Program-made: the position numbers and the translations under genes | The notes under the pieces: model-generated | What the model saw: only the letters and a program-made list of their open reading frames with translations | The model's database searches: none | What the model was told of the DNA's origin: nothing | Part shown: piece by piece, positions 12,801 through 21,600 of the stretch | How the letters are laid out: each line of letters opens with the position of its first letter | Numbering within the stretch: the first letter of the stretch is position 1 | Source: Bryopsis sp. KO-2023 | Taxonomy: Eukaryota > Chlorophyta > Ulvophyceae > Bryopsidales > Bryopsidaceae | Direction of reading: 5' to 3' | NCBI GenBank assembly: GCA_030272585.1 | Contig: BSYQ01000025.1 | Coordinates: 1-27,816 of the forward strand | DNA: 27,816 nt

Positions 12801-13366
12801 GATTAAACGTATCTGAACTCCGGTTAAAGACACATTTCCCTGATTCTCACGTACATCCATTCCTTTGACATTGTCTCCATCGGAGTATGCATACTGGATC
12901 TGACCACGTAGAAACTCTGTGTTTGCTGCCCTGGAAATGCACAGGAATGACAAGTGAGCTCGTCTCCAGATGGAAAATCAGGAAATCAAAGAACCGAAAC
13001 TCGAACGGCGGAGAAGACGTGAGCACAACACAAGGACTCTTGATGTTTGGGCATTGAATTCCCTTCGTAAGATCTAACCCAGATTCTCCAACTTCTTATC
13101 AGTGACCTGGTTTGTCACATTCTTCACCTCCCCTCCCCTCCCACCAGTAAAGAAAAGAGAAAACTATGCATAGGTACACATACGTATATATCACTGCGCA
13201 TCTTCACATTAGGTCAGACAAGAAATATGCGGTCTTCACTTTCTTACCCCCATTCTGGGTGATTGGCATTGTTTCCACAGCCATCAAATGTGTAATACGA
13301 AGTTGTCTTTGAAGAGCATGCCAAGGCACCAATCAACAACGACGCCAAGCAGAAGAGCTTGAGCAT
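350..13366 (-). CDS. Peroxidase-like/4xDOMON/cytochrome b561/cytochrome b5 fusion protein, 24 exons
   Basis: Exons read 13366-13248, 12930-12851, 12547-12276, 11941-11760, 10680-10430, 10211-9911, 9389-9260, 8252-8066, 7704-7414, 7281-6987, 6820-6633, 6447-6111, 5785-5541, 5079-4746, 4593-4470, 4349-4124, 3549-3395, 3243-2902, 2641-2336, 2011-1863, 1504-1417, 1334-1289, 760-547, 407-350. They total 4920 nt (1639 residues plus stop), and phases agree at all junctions. ATG 13366 begins a signal peptide (MLKLFCLASLLIGALAC). Then come an animal heme peroxidase-like domain (about 25-520), a Pro/Ser-rich linker (about 530-560), DOMON domains (about 570-703, 740-877, 935-1071, 1113-1260), cytochrome b561 (about 1295-1445), a polar linker, and cytochrome b5 (1556-1639). 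By homology to DOMON-b561 reductases, electrons should cross the membrane from a cytosolic b5 side to the outer domains; substrate is unknown. Least certain junctions: the exon 22 start (1361 is also in phase), the exon 2/3 join and the last exon. It could be annotated as two or more genes, but no stop or start separates the parts. Confidence 0.85.
871..958 (-). other. Possible alternative first exon for a short b5 transcript (inside intron 22)
   Basis: An ATG at 958 opens a reading MSTNIKLLVLLLSSIVLSP, a good signal peptide or anchor. It reaches a possible donor (A|GTATTT) after 871 that is in phase with the b5 exon at 760, giving a small (about 119 residue) membrane-targeted cytochrome b5. 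The donor is only fair and no promoter is visible, so this is speculative. In the main model this stretch is intron. Confidence 0.22.
1686..1710. repeat. Perfect inverted repeat in intron 20
   Basis: Arms TTGTAGTAGTTT and AAACTACTACAA of 12 bases flank a single C. The repeat lies in the 358-nt intron between exons 21 and 20 of the fusion gene. No function is evident; it may be a footprint of a mobile element. Confidence 0.7.
2336..3080 (-). other. Cytochrome b561 transmembrane domain
   Basis: Five or six hydrophobic helices: SLIVAHAWFMVLAWGLLC, MQVHIACELGAVLISLIG, RYAHGAISFIILFTSV, LHRAVGYFIVGVAFWQMW, and FYAWIISIVVWCWVL. The four histidines expected to hold two b hemes are present: H1298, H1330, H1360 and H1393. 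Spacing matches DOMON-linked b561 proteins (cytochrome b561/ferric-reductase transmembrane family), which move electrons from cytosolic ascorbate to outside acceptors. Confidence 0.88.
3660..3690. repeat. (AAAC)n microsatellite
   Basis: About six units of AAAC/CAAA at the edge of a T-rich plus-strand insert-like segment in intron 16. The same tetranucleotide, or its complement TTTG, recurs beside other insert-like segments (about 4385, 8478, 10361, 11192, 13960, 14007). Confidence 0.85.
3700..3961 (+). pseudogene. Possible retroelement fragment in intron 16
   Basis: This segment of the 574-nt intron 16 differs from its surroundings in being T/G-rich on the plus strand, like the dUTPase and reverse-transcriptase remnants. 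From about 3803 one frame reads QTVATVQNLPVLVVVERDWQ, followed by QLSLSLHRAQANAFLERSS, to a stop near 3961. Codon style is that of the other plus-strand element pieces. I do not recognise the domain. Confidence 0.3.
4746..5640 (-). other. DOMON domain 3
   Basis: Exons 13-14. An acidic linker (NGGDEPNESENGQGDGGEE) precedes FILTWELKSDAMKF. Then come GTGFAGIGIPGQDRNMHAADIM (split by the intron after the first Gly), DYWSETFAKPSLDEDMGG and IYAYHASSDGIGYHGVSG. Candidate ligands are M975 and the His of YAYH or YHG. The close similarity in layout to copy 1 (DYW, GG, YHG) suggests duplication within the gene. Confidence 0.75.
5080..5540 (-). other. Intron 13 of the fusion gene, nothing notable
   Basis: A 461-nt AT-rich intron between the two exons of DOMON 3, with a short ATA/TAA run near 5175. 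No insert, repeat or ORF of note was recognised. Confidence 0.6.
6111..6710 (-). other. DOMON domain 2, probable heme-less copy
   Basis: Exons 11 and 12 give LAMSWKVIES, GYMLVGFEGEEKGFVGADA, FDYWIEDKENPKLDPMLGG and FTDVIFAWNTQ. The overall pattern matches the other copies. The position of the axial Met is Phe (F783), and the C-terminal part has no His where copies 1, 3 and 4 have FAYH/YHG or GGHG. The fold seems kept, but the heme site is probably lost. Confidence 0.72.
6987..7570 (-). other. DOMON domain 1
   Basis: The domain starts near W575 (YTIDWEM), continues with GWVGFGIARDSS, AMVGADIMVG and DYWADAKAEP, and ends in FAYHATSDTLMYHG. DOMON folds of the cellobiose-dehydrogenase/CYBDOM type bind heme b with an axial Met and His. 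M610 and H693 or H702 sit where those ligands are expected, so it is predicted to be heme-competent. It spans the end of exon 9 and all of exon 10. Confidence 0.75.
7907..7932. repeat. Perfect inverted repeat in intron 8
   Basis: Arms ATATGACCACAT and ATGTGGTCATAT of 12 bases are separated by CC. The repeat sits mid-intron, between the last peroxidase exon and the linker/DOMON 1 exon. It could form a hairpin or bind a dimeric protein; no function can be assigned. Confidence 0.75.
8445..8468. repeat. Hairpin upstream of the dUTPase remnant
   Basis: Arms TGTAGGAGA and TCTCCTACA surround a six-base loop. A TTTG run follows (8478-8493), then TGGTGGCGCAACC at 8556-8568, which resembles a tRNA primer-binding site next to a long terminal repeat. 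These may mark the start of a degraded LTR element; the LTR itself is not demonstrated. Confidence 0.4.
8614..9042 (+). pseudogene. dUTPase domain of a degraded mobile element, antisense in intron 7
   Basis: The frame is open from a stop at 8611 to the stop at 9042 and has no ATG at a suitable start. It shows all five trimeric dUTPase motifs: GSAGYDLY; GRLEIRSGLC; GAGVIDSDYRG; AGDRVVQLLLE; and the C-terminal arm RGSGSFGSTGS. dUTPases hydrolyse dUTP to dUMP and are carried by some retroelements and DNA viruses. The coding part is intact, but the missing start, the position inside a host intron and the G/T-rich codon style shared with the 14-kb reverse-transcriptase remnant point to a piece of a polyprotein rather than a host gene. 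A functional exon of an unseen plus-strand gene cannot be excluded. Confidence 0.72.
9745..9813. repeat. (CA)n microsatellite in intron 6
   Basis: About 34 uninterrupted CA/TG repeats within the 521-nt intron between the exon ending QRG and the exon starting with the RDHG motif. Open reading frames through it (poly Cys-Val) are artefacts. Confidence 0.97.
10681..11759 (-). other. Intron 4 of the fusion gene, contents unassigned
   Basis: The longest intron of the fusion gene (1079 nt). It holds a plus-strand hydrophobic frame at 11232-11423 (RRLSLLFFSVLFILLFAFCM), a CAAA run at about 11192, and CCAATTCC/AATACCAATACC-type short repeats near 11640-11720. The T-rich plus strand resembles the other insert-like segments, but I recognise no domain. 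Confidence 0.45.
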
Positions 13367-13930
13367 TGTGACGCTGTGGCCTTTGTGTGGACCACCCTTG
13401 ATTCGGTTCGTGTTACGAAGCAACCAAAAATTTCGAGAGCTGCCTCGAGGCAAGGCGTTATGGTAGTCAACGCTGAGTCAAACGAACCAGTCAACACGGC
13501 CAGAGCCAGATCAAGTCGCGGGCTTACTTCCCGGCAAGCATCTAAACTTCCAAATCGAGTCTTATGATTTGTACACAGTCGAAGACTATTTCCCTCTCGC
13601 ACAAGATCAAAGAACTTTAACCGTTGTCCCAGATGAAACGACATGTCCCACTGCACGCAACTGATAACACTTCGAACGACACTTCAACAGTCGTTCGATG
13701 AACACAGAGTATCGGTGAATCAGGGAGTGCACCGAATCACAACAGCCGCTTTCTATCTGAGTGGAGGCTCAGACAGGAAGTGTCAGCTAGGAAAAAGTAG
13801 CACTGATGGTATAGGCGCGATCGTGCTGAGTATTTCAATAAACCAATCAATCAATATTTTTTGTGCAGATTGAGTTTTTCACAATCGCCAACGGACTTGG
13901 AGGACTGTAAATCGGGAAATTTCCGAACGA
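13367..13930. other. Upstream region of the fusion gene, no gene seen
   Basis: Should hold the promoter and 5' untranslated region of the minus-strand fusion gene. An antisense open frame (13376-13567) is not convincing. I see no clear TATA box or other element that I could defend. Confidence 0.4.
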
Positions 13931-13975
13931 GCCTGGCAACCGAATAGCCAAATGTAAATGTTGTTTGTTTGTTTG

Positions 13976-13995
13976 AATAGCCAAATTTGGCTATT
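13976..13995. repeat. Perfect 20-bp palindrome between TTTG and CAAA runs
   Basis: AATAGCCAAATTTGGCTATT reads the same on both strands. It is flanked by TTTG repeats on the left and an AAGCAAACAAACA run on the right, so the whole 13958-14020 segment forms a longer imperfect inverted repeat. A further copy of the half-site (AATAGCCAAAT) lies at about 13943. It stands at the left border of the reverse-transcriptase remnant and may mark an insertion junction. Confidence 0.75.
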
Positions 13996-14103
13996 TGGTT
14001 TGTTTAAGCAAACAAACATAAATTACATTGTGGAGGAGAATCGCCGTTCCGTTCCGTTCTCTGACTTGTGTAGTAAATCTCCTATGCAAGTGTGGGTGCT
14101 TCA

Positions 14104-15193
14104 ATGGAAAAGTTCTTTGGTTTTTCCGTTTTGTCTTTGAATTGGGTTAAAGTTAGTCTTCCAGTTCCTTGTGGGGGTTTGGGTTTATCATCGGGTACCT
14201 GGTCTCATTCGGCTGCTTATTTTTCTTCTCTTTATTTTGGGCGTCACCAGTTGGCTAGTCTTTCGGGGGTGGGTTTTTCAGCGGAACATTCCATGTGGGG
14301 TAACGCAGTTGTGCAACTTGAATTTTCTTTGCCGCCGACTGCGTGTTGCTCTCCATAGGAATGGGTCGTTAAGGATTTTGTTTGTCAGAAATCTTTGACC
14401 CTTTTGGTGGGACAGAAACGCTGGGAGGAGCTCCTTCCATTAGGAGCCACTCGGGATGAGGCACGTTTGCGATGTTTGTCCCTGCCCTACAATGGAGCGT
14501 TTTTGGCTGCGCTTCCCAACCAATTGGTTGCAAGCTTTAGGGACGAAGTTGTCGTCGAATGCATTCAACGTTATGCCGATGGGGTATGTTGTCCTTTGTG
14601 TCATGCATCGATGGACAGTTTTGGGGATCATGCAGTTATGTGTCATGTTTTGGGGGGAGGGGGGCTGGCTCGCCACAATGCTGTCCGTGATGCATTGTTT
14701 CATTTGGCAAAAGCCGCTTGGGTTCGCCCTCGTTTGGAGGTTCATGTTTACTCGTCTTTTGCGCGCCCAGCGGATGTTTTCATTCCCACTTGGCGTTTTG
14801 GGAAATCATGTGTGATTGATGTCACTATCCCATCCTTTGCAATCACGGAGTTTGATGAGAATCACCAGAGAAGCTGGGGTTGGTTTGCTTCGCGGTTTCG
14901 ACCGAAAACGAAATGTTGCTCCGAAATGTGATGAACTGGGTTTGGATTTTATTTGTTTTGCGGTTGAGACTTTTGGAGGGTTTTTATCTGTCAGTCAACT
15001 TTTGGTACGTTCTTTATCACGTATGGTAGCTTCCCTTCAAAACCTTCATGCGTCGATAGTTGTGGAAAGGGCTTGGCAAAAGATGTCTCCTTCTTGCACT
15101 GTTTGCAAGCTTGTGCTTTGCTTGAACGGTCGTCGATTTTTAGTGATTCGATTTCTTATGAGAGGGGGTGATATCGTTTTTCTTTTTGAATGA
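14104..15193 (+). pseudogene. Reverse transcriptase C-terminal remnant with endonuclease-like domain
   Basis: Frame 1 reads VSLPVPCGGLGLSSGTWSHS, typical of the region just after a reverse-transcriptase palm. After an in-frame TAG (14356-14358) it continues with QKSLTLLVGQKRWEELLPLG, CCPLCHASMDSFGDHAVMC and GLARHNAVRDALFHLAKAAW. RPADVFIPTW and GKSCVIDVTI follow, the P-D...D pattern of restriction-like endonucleases of some retroelements. Near 14870 the sense moves to frame 2 (AGVGLLRGFDRKRN, FICFAVETFGGF, ERAWQKMSPSC). One stop and one frameshift make this copy dead. The 5' part of the element is absent. Confidence 0.7.
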
Positions 15194-15281
15194 CAATCAT
15201 TGTTTGTCGATACGGACTTGTGTTATAAACCCTCTGTTGCAAGTAGATATAAAAACAGTCCAAGAAGATTGACCAAGGATA

Positions 15282-15779
15282 TCATCCCAAAAAACAAATA
15301 AACTCAAGTTGAAAGAAGGTACCGAGAATGTCTCTGCAATTCAAAAAGAAACGGGCTACCCGAGCTAAATTGGTCTGCCCTGTGAAAAGAAAAGTAAGCG
15401 AACGATGTTGAACTAAATCCAAGAATCCGTTTCGAACTGATATCAATGATGGGAAAACAAAGATATGGTGGAATTCGTCCTCAATACTTTCCAACGAACA
15501 AAGGCAACAAGAGCGGTCCCCACGTGAAAAATGATGATTGTTCCCCCCGTAACAGCATAAATCATCAGCGTAAATCATGAAACCCGCAAAAACCGCAAAT
15601 GAATAAGCTCCAACCGTCGCTGTGGCTGTTGAGTTAAAAACAAAAACCAGACCGCTGCCCCATGGTTGATACACCAAAGCACATATTGACGAAAAAGACA
15701 CTATGCAACTGCCGGAGAGGAAATGTGACGTTCCCTTTGTAGAAAAGGTTAGGGGAGGAAGAGGTAGATAATGAATCAC
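15282..15779 (-). pseudogene. LINE-type retroelement C-terminus, minus strand
   Basis: The frame contains FSRGDRSCCLCSLESIEDEF, then HHIFVFPSLISVRNGFLD and LFTGQTNLARVARFFLNC. This matches the C-terminal Cx2C...EDExHH...CP...R zinc-binding region that follows reverse transcriptase in many non-LTR elements, although the usual CP is FP here. Only the C-terminus is recognisable. It lies tail to tail with the plus-strand remnant ending at 15193, so two different insertions abut. Confidence 0.5.
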
Positions 15780-18690
15780 GTGGGCTTTCGTGAGGGTTCA
15801 TACGCACTACAGGAAGATTTGGTGTATTGGCACAGTACAGTGGCTTTCTGGAGGACAGGCAGTACTTGGAAAGGGGAAGGATAAAATTTTGTGGAAGAAA
15901 CGATATGATTAGTTCTTGTTGTAAGTCCCTTCAGGGCAAAGCCCAAGTGTGTTCTCTTGTGTGTTCCACCCAACTGTTCTCAAAGAAACGAGTCCGGTAA
16001 AGCTTCTTGTTACACCCTTAACCCGAAAGCTGTGTTCCCAAAGCTGTGGAGGTACTCTTCCCTGAACCAATCAGCCTTCAGCACCCACGTGACTAATACA
16101 TAATGGCAGCAATTTTAATCCACCAATGCTACCTCGTTCCACATCTGGTCTCCCACGTTCCTGACTGCCAATATTTCCCACAGCTGGACGTGGAGTTTTA
16201 ATCTTCACCCAATTTTTTTTATGTATGTCGGACTTTTGAGTTCGGAGGGGTTGCGAACATGGGATTTGTGCACACCTCCAGGACGGCCCACTAAATAGAA
16301 AATGCGAGTTGAAGAAGCGCTAACAACCTCTGGAGTATTTTTCTGCCATTGTCACCCCGATCTACGGTCGCAATCGAGCTGCAGGTTTCCAGGACAAGTT
16401 TTTTTTTTCTGTCGACGTTTTCGAATGAAGTTTCCAGGGCATTTTTCCCTCCAGGTTTTTCAGCAGGGAGGGGTGCGCAAAGGGATGGCTACATAGCGTC
16501 GATTACCGCCATAAAACTCTGACCAGGTTCCAAAGCGACTTTGCTTGTATTTTGTGTCACTACTGATAAAGCGATTCATCAGATCTTAAGATGGTGGGGC
16601 TAAATCGAACACTTTCACACGATAAGTTACTCGAGACAAGGGCAGGGGGTCAAAAAATATGCACAGTGGCTTTAAAAATATGCCAGAACCATGTCACAGC
16701 GTGGCAGGAAAAAAATAGGAAAACTGCAAGTGGTTCACCCTTTTCTTAATCCTTTTCCTCGTGCTTAGGAAAATCACTGCTCACATCCCTTTCCACAAGG
16801 AACCATTAACTCGTTCCCATATCCACTGTATTAACATAACTCTCTGGCGTTTGTCGGCAAACAAAAGCTCAATTGAGGGTGTCACCCATTCCCAGCCAAA
16901 ATCGATCCATTCTCATTCTGATTCTGATCAAGTGCTTTTTAGTTGTTGGAACAAAAAAATAATTGTATGGTGCACCGAACCTTGTCGCCAACAAGAGAAA
17001 GTTCGCCACCAAGGAGGAGTTGGAGATCGCACTGATCAGTCGAGAGCGAAATGTACAGTTCCAGTTTCTCTGCAGTCAATTCTAGTTTGACGCACTTGGG
17101 GCAAAAGACATTTTTAACGATAGTTTGCAACCATGAACAATGCCCTACCAATCCTCCAACCTGAACATAAACAGATGATCTTGACTCTCTCCGTAGTCCA
17201 TCAACCAAACCAATAATCGTACCAAATCGTGTCCAGCAGCATTCATCTTGAGACAACTGGGGAGGATTATGGCCCAGATACCCCATCAACAGCACCACAA
17301 ACAGACTCTCACCTCATCTGCTCGTGATGGTGTTGTGCAGAACACTGAACAGGGCTTTAAAGAAACAACTCCGACCAAATCAAGAATGACACTATCACCC
17401 TGGTCTAGAATTTTGACAACAAATCGAGCAAGTGAAAATGTGATGACTACCCATGAGCAAATTCTCATTGAGGAGACCCTTATGTGTACACTTTGATTCC
17501 CCAAATGTGGACACTGTTGCCTTTTGAAAGAAATGAGTACCAAATTTCGAGAACATAGTGATATACCCACTCGTCTGTGACAACAGTGAATATGAGGTTA
17601 TGTAAACAAGGTGGGACTTTGAACAATTCCTTGTAGAGACTGATCGACCGCGTTCAATTTCTAAAAAAAGTTCTATTGTTTCAACATGAGCGGATTGACA
17701 GTGTGGACATGTCAGTCACAATCCTCAGTTTGGCCGAGTAAGGAAAGTGCAAGCTTTCTCTAGCTTTGAGCATTTTTTTTGTCTGGTCCCTAAATAGTGT
17801 TTTTTGCTGATGGTACATCCCTTTTCCCTTCTTGCAAAAAAATGCGATCATTAAATCTTGATACCATTGTTCAAGGTGTGCCAAACATTTTTCAATTTCA
17901 AACGGGTGTTCTGTCGATGTTCCAAAAAACAAAACCCTCCTAGAAATAATACATTGATTTCACATCAGCATCTAAGTTTGAACTCCAAGCATGCCAATTA
18001 TCCCACTAAATCCCATTCATACCATTGAACAAAACCTCGTGCTGAGGTGCCTCATTGCCCTGGAAAACACACACCACAATGGACAAGATGTAGTCCTTGT
18101 GAATCCATCATCACCCTCCCTTTTTATAATTCTTCCGAACAATACGGTCCACATCGTGCCTCCAATCTAAGGTCGACCCCCTTCCACAGACAGGGCTGTG
18201 CTGTCAAAAGATCCTGCAATCCCAGCCCTAGAACATACACATCTGTCAACGGTGCCGATGATTGAGGCTCTATTCTTCCTATGAGGGAAGTGGAGAGCGC
18301 ACACTTGTGATGAATCATGCAAATAAAATCCTTAGTATCTGGCGGATCAGTGGAAGACCTCGGCTACTAACGATGGCAAACTTTGAGATAAAAATCCTGG
18401 CGACATGACTCACTGATGGAACCAAGACGAATTGTTTCATCACACACGAACGTACCAACCAAGAGCGCATAGAGTCAAAACTGGCATCTGTGCCTAGTTC
18501 CAAAAGAATGAACCGTAACTTGACATGGACATGACCTCAAGTGCATCGCGGTGGCTGCTAGCCAAGAGGATTTCTGAGAGCGAGAGACGCGCCAATGAGC
18601 AGGGCCATCGAACATGATTAATAATTGTAAAATGAATTGAGCTGATTTCCATATAGGTAATTCCATCCATTATGTACCATTTCAAGCTTG
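15780..18690. other. About 2.9 kb with no assignable gene
   Basis: Downstream of the phosphodiesterase stop on the minus strand. Open frames here are short, on both strands, and lack recognisable domains. The best minus-strand stretches are 17932-17681 (EIEKCLAHLEQWYQDLMIAF), 17298-16939 (with one CxxC) and 18318-18124 (LTDVYVLGLGLQDLLT, faintly like a protein-kinase DVYSFG segment). I cannot join them into one gene. They could be decayed coding sequence or chance. Confidence 0.4.
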
Positions 18691-21600
18691 TCATCTCATG
18701 CCATCTTTGTTCACAACAATATAGTTCGTGGCCCGCTGGTTGAAAACAGTGCTGGATTGGCGCGTCAACTCCTCTAACATGCCACTTTCCGAAGGGAGGT
18801 TTCCAAGATACGTATTTCTGTGGAGAAAAGTGGACACAAAACTCGTGACATTCTGGCGATTTCCTGAACATCGGAATGTAGCTGCGACGAACCATGTCCA
18901 TGTAGAGTCAAACATCACTCGCGGTAAGTGTCCCAAAAAACGCTACTGCTTTTCTGACACAAAGGACGCTTTGTGAAGTGGAGGCTTGTCCTCCTCGACG
19001 TCGAGAGATAGTGGGAAACCAATTGGTTACAAAGGCAGTGACATACGTTGCTTTGGTTGGCGTATTCCTCGGCTCATCCAGCACATCCTTATACTTTTGA
19101 TAAAATGCCGTCAGCCGGTGTCGAGCCTTCCGCTTGTCTTCCTCCTTTTCATTTGTGGACAGCTTGGAATTTGCCTCAATTTCCAGGATGTATTGCTCAT
19201 CCCAAAGCCGCCGATTGTCCCACAAGTTCAGGACTGCTGCGGACAACTCAGGGAATATCTTGGCTACCTGCCAGTCACGAATTCACAATTCATAGTGGGA
19301 ATGGCAAAATGCTGAATATATACCAATCATCAGTGTATTTTTTTTTGCCCATTGTGGCCCTCAAAAGGGCCAAAACGTTTTTCAAAAGTTAATTTTGGGG
19401 CCACAAAAGGGCCACATACACCTGAAGTTTGATAGGACTGGGGCACATCCATGAAAAAATTGATGATTCCACGGACCTCACATGCAACACAGCTAAATCA
19501 ATTTTGTGTTCGACACCCTGAAATTTGCATAATTGATGTCGGGGCCACATTGTCATTTTTTCGTACGAATTGGGCCACAAAAGGGCCACAACATCATGAA
19601 ACAGGCAACTTTGGGGCCCAAAAGTGGCGAAATTGAAAAAAAATACACTGCCAACCAGTCGTGGAGAATTTGCTCACATGGAAATACAGCGGCGCGACAA
19701 TGAACTCAATGAAATTAATTTGTGACGCTGCTTTTGATGTAGTTTCTCGGTTGCACATTGGTGATATTGACAGGCCCTTCTCCCTCTCAAGATCTCCTTG
19801 CCGGAAGAACTCACCGAGCACCCTGTCTGCCCATCTGGATAACATAAATGCACGTCAATATTTATTGAGGTGGTAGAATTGTAGATTCATCCAGCAATAG
19901 AATATTGTGGGGGGATTTTGAGTTCACATTCTCTGGTTTCAAATAGATGTACATCACATTGACACAGGCCGCACAGAACAGAAATTCTGAAGTACAGCTC
20001 AGTACATGAAGGATCTTCATCGAAATTAATATCAGATTACGTCATAATGCCCACCTACTTTTTGCAAATTTCCAAGGGTTTAACAGGGTTTGAAATGTCC
20101 GCACAGTGGAGAAGCATGTTCAGCAAAAAGACTCTGTCTTCTGCACTTGAAAAGATATTGGTAAAATCTCCCGTTCTCAGTGCTGCAGAGTGGAGCTCGA
20201 AGAAAACTTCAATCTGAAAATTTTGATTCAAGGTCACAAACACCCACAAAAAGCCATGCATTGAGATTTGAAAAGAATTTGCCATCACAGGAATTTGTAA
20301 TGTACAATACCAGAAACAACTATTGGTTTCAGCCTACTTCCACATAAAATGAAGTTTAGAGATGTGGTTCATCACAAAATAACATTTTGGACTTTATAAA
20401 TGCTCAGGAGCGTTGTTTTCTTATATCACTGCACCCCTCCCACACATACTGCAAAAGGTATTGAAAGCAACATAGAAATTTATGTTTGCTTCCTTTTGGG
20501 TATTAGAGCACTAGTACTTTGACCCAAGACAGCTGCTCTTACCTTGGATACCATTGGAAAATGATGAACCATATCTGTGTGCAATATGGCTTGGATAACC
20601 ATACTTCGCACTTCTTTCCATGTTGCATCATCCAGCAGGCCAAATATATTAGCCTTCTCATTCTCTGCTACAAGAGTGTACAAGCATGAGACATGCCGAT
20701 TCTCAAGGACGGAGTTATCATTGTACACACGTGCCAGTTCATGCTTGGAGTTCACCAAGAATGCATTGTTGTAACCTGCATCACAAGAAGTTCGCTTGTT
20801 AAGTGTGCTGACGGAACATCATGTGCAGTACCGGCAAAATGGTTGCAGCATTTTTTGCACAGACAATCTATTCACCTGGATGGTCCATGTCATGGCACAG
20901 AGCAGCAACCATAAGGGCAAATTTCTCCACTTTGCTCAGTAGGGCCTTGTTCAATGTTAAGATGACAAATCTATAACATGCATGAGTGACATCGGAGCAA
21001 TGGTAAAAATTGTGGTAGGGGACATCTTGGTAGTACAAGCGAACCTGCAAGGCAGTAAAAGTTTGATCAAAGTTTCAGACTCGAGTATTTTGCCGCTCCA
21101 AAATATGTTTGTCTTTCACTTCAGACTCAAAGAGTCCACATTTGGCGAGTGAAAATATCCAAAAAATGGATAGCTTTTGACAGAGCAGCACACACTCTAT
21201 GGAAAGGAAATTAAAACTACGTTCTTGATGACAGGGACAGGTGTCAGATAGATTCACCCTTGATTCGTAACATGTTACCTTGTCTATGAATTCCCACAAA
21301 ACCTCCATGAACACCAGCGGCTTTGCATCATCTGTGCCTGTGTTACAATCCCCTTCAAATCCTGCCAGGTCAAGCTCTTCAAACATGATACATATCGATG
21401 CCATCAGCTCCTGTAGTCCAACATGACACATTCGACTCATTCAAGAGCAATCAGACTATCCAAAAGCTTCAATAAACCCGTTTCATGCCTAGATTTCACC
21501 TTGTGTGTCCTCTTCGTTACATCCCAGTCCCAGGAGTTGAGTAGATCAACGTCAATTTCAGCCATGGTTCGTATTATTTCAGGAGTTCCATGTCCCGTTG

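Larger units (their letters stand above)
8066..13250 (-). other. Animal heme peroxidase-like domain (exons 1-8), heme ligands altered
   Basis: Residues about 25-507 align from end to end with the peroxinectin/myeloperoxidase family: RPSSRDIS, GQLFKHDIDL, INSITSFLDGSVVYGSS, AGDVRANMNP, VKEHNRLAEEL, IEPIIRG, QRGRDHGIPDYN, IDAYVGGLAEDPY and RDHDRFYFEN. Distal His (H106), the following Ca-binding Asp (D107), the calcium loop (T162, F164, D166, S168) and catalytic Arg (R224) are present. The two residues that form heme ester bonds in mammalian enzymes are Lys (K105) and Met (M227). The proximal-histidine motif, normally FRFGH, reads SEYSQ at 312-316, so the axial ligand is Gln. Exon joins at 10430/10211 and 9911/9389 restore the family consensus exactly, so this is not a splicing artefact. 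Peroxidase activity is therefore doubtful. The domain may be structural, or may bind heme in another way. Confidence 0.88.

Noticed and set aside
13376..13567. Plus-strand gene opposite the first exon of the fusion gene
   Set aside because: It overlaps the coding signal-peptide exon's upstream region, has no recognisable domain and no homologue I know.
16939..17298. Roc-COR-like segment with CPKC
   Set aside because: Similarity is limited to a vague hydrophobic pattern and one CxxC; neighbouring frames do not extend it.
18124..18318. Protein-kinase fragment suggested by DVYVLG...LLT
   Set aside because: Only one short motif resembles kinase subdomain IX. No catalytic HRD or DFG motif is found nearby in any frame, and the frame stops soon after.
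18908..19046. Unspliced C-terminal extension of the phosphodiesterase
   Set aside because: Reading through is open to a TGA at 18908, but AC|GTATGT is a strong donor. Splicing to the acceptor CTCCACAG before 18817 is in phase and gives a more protein-like tail ending NKDGMR.
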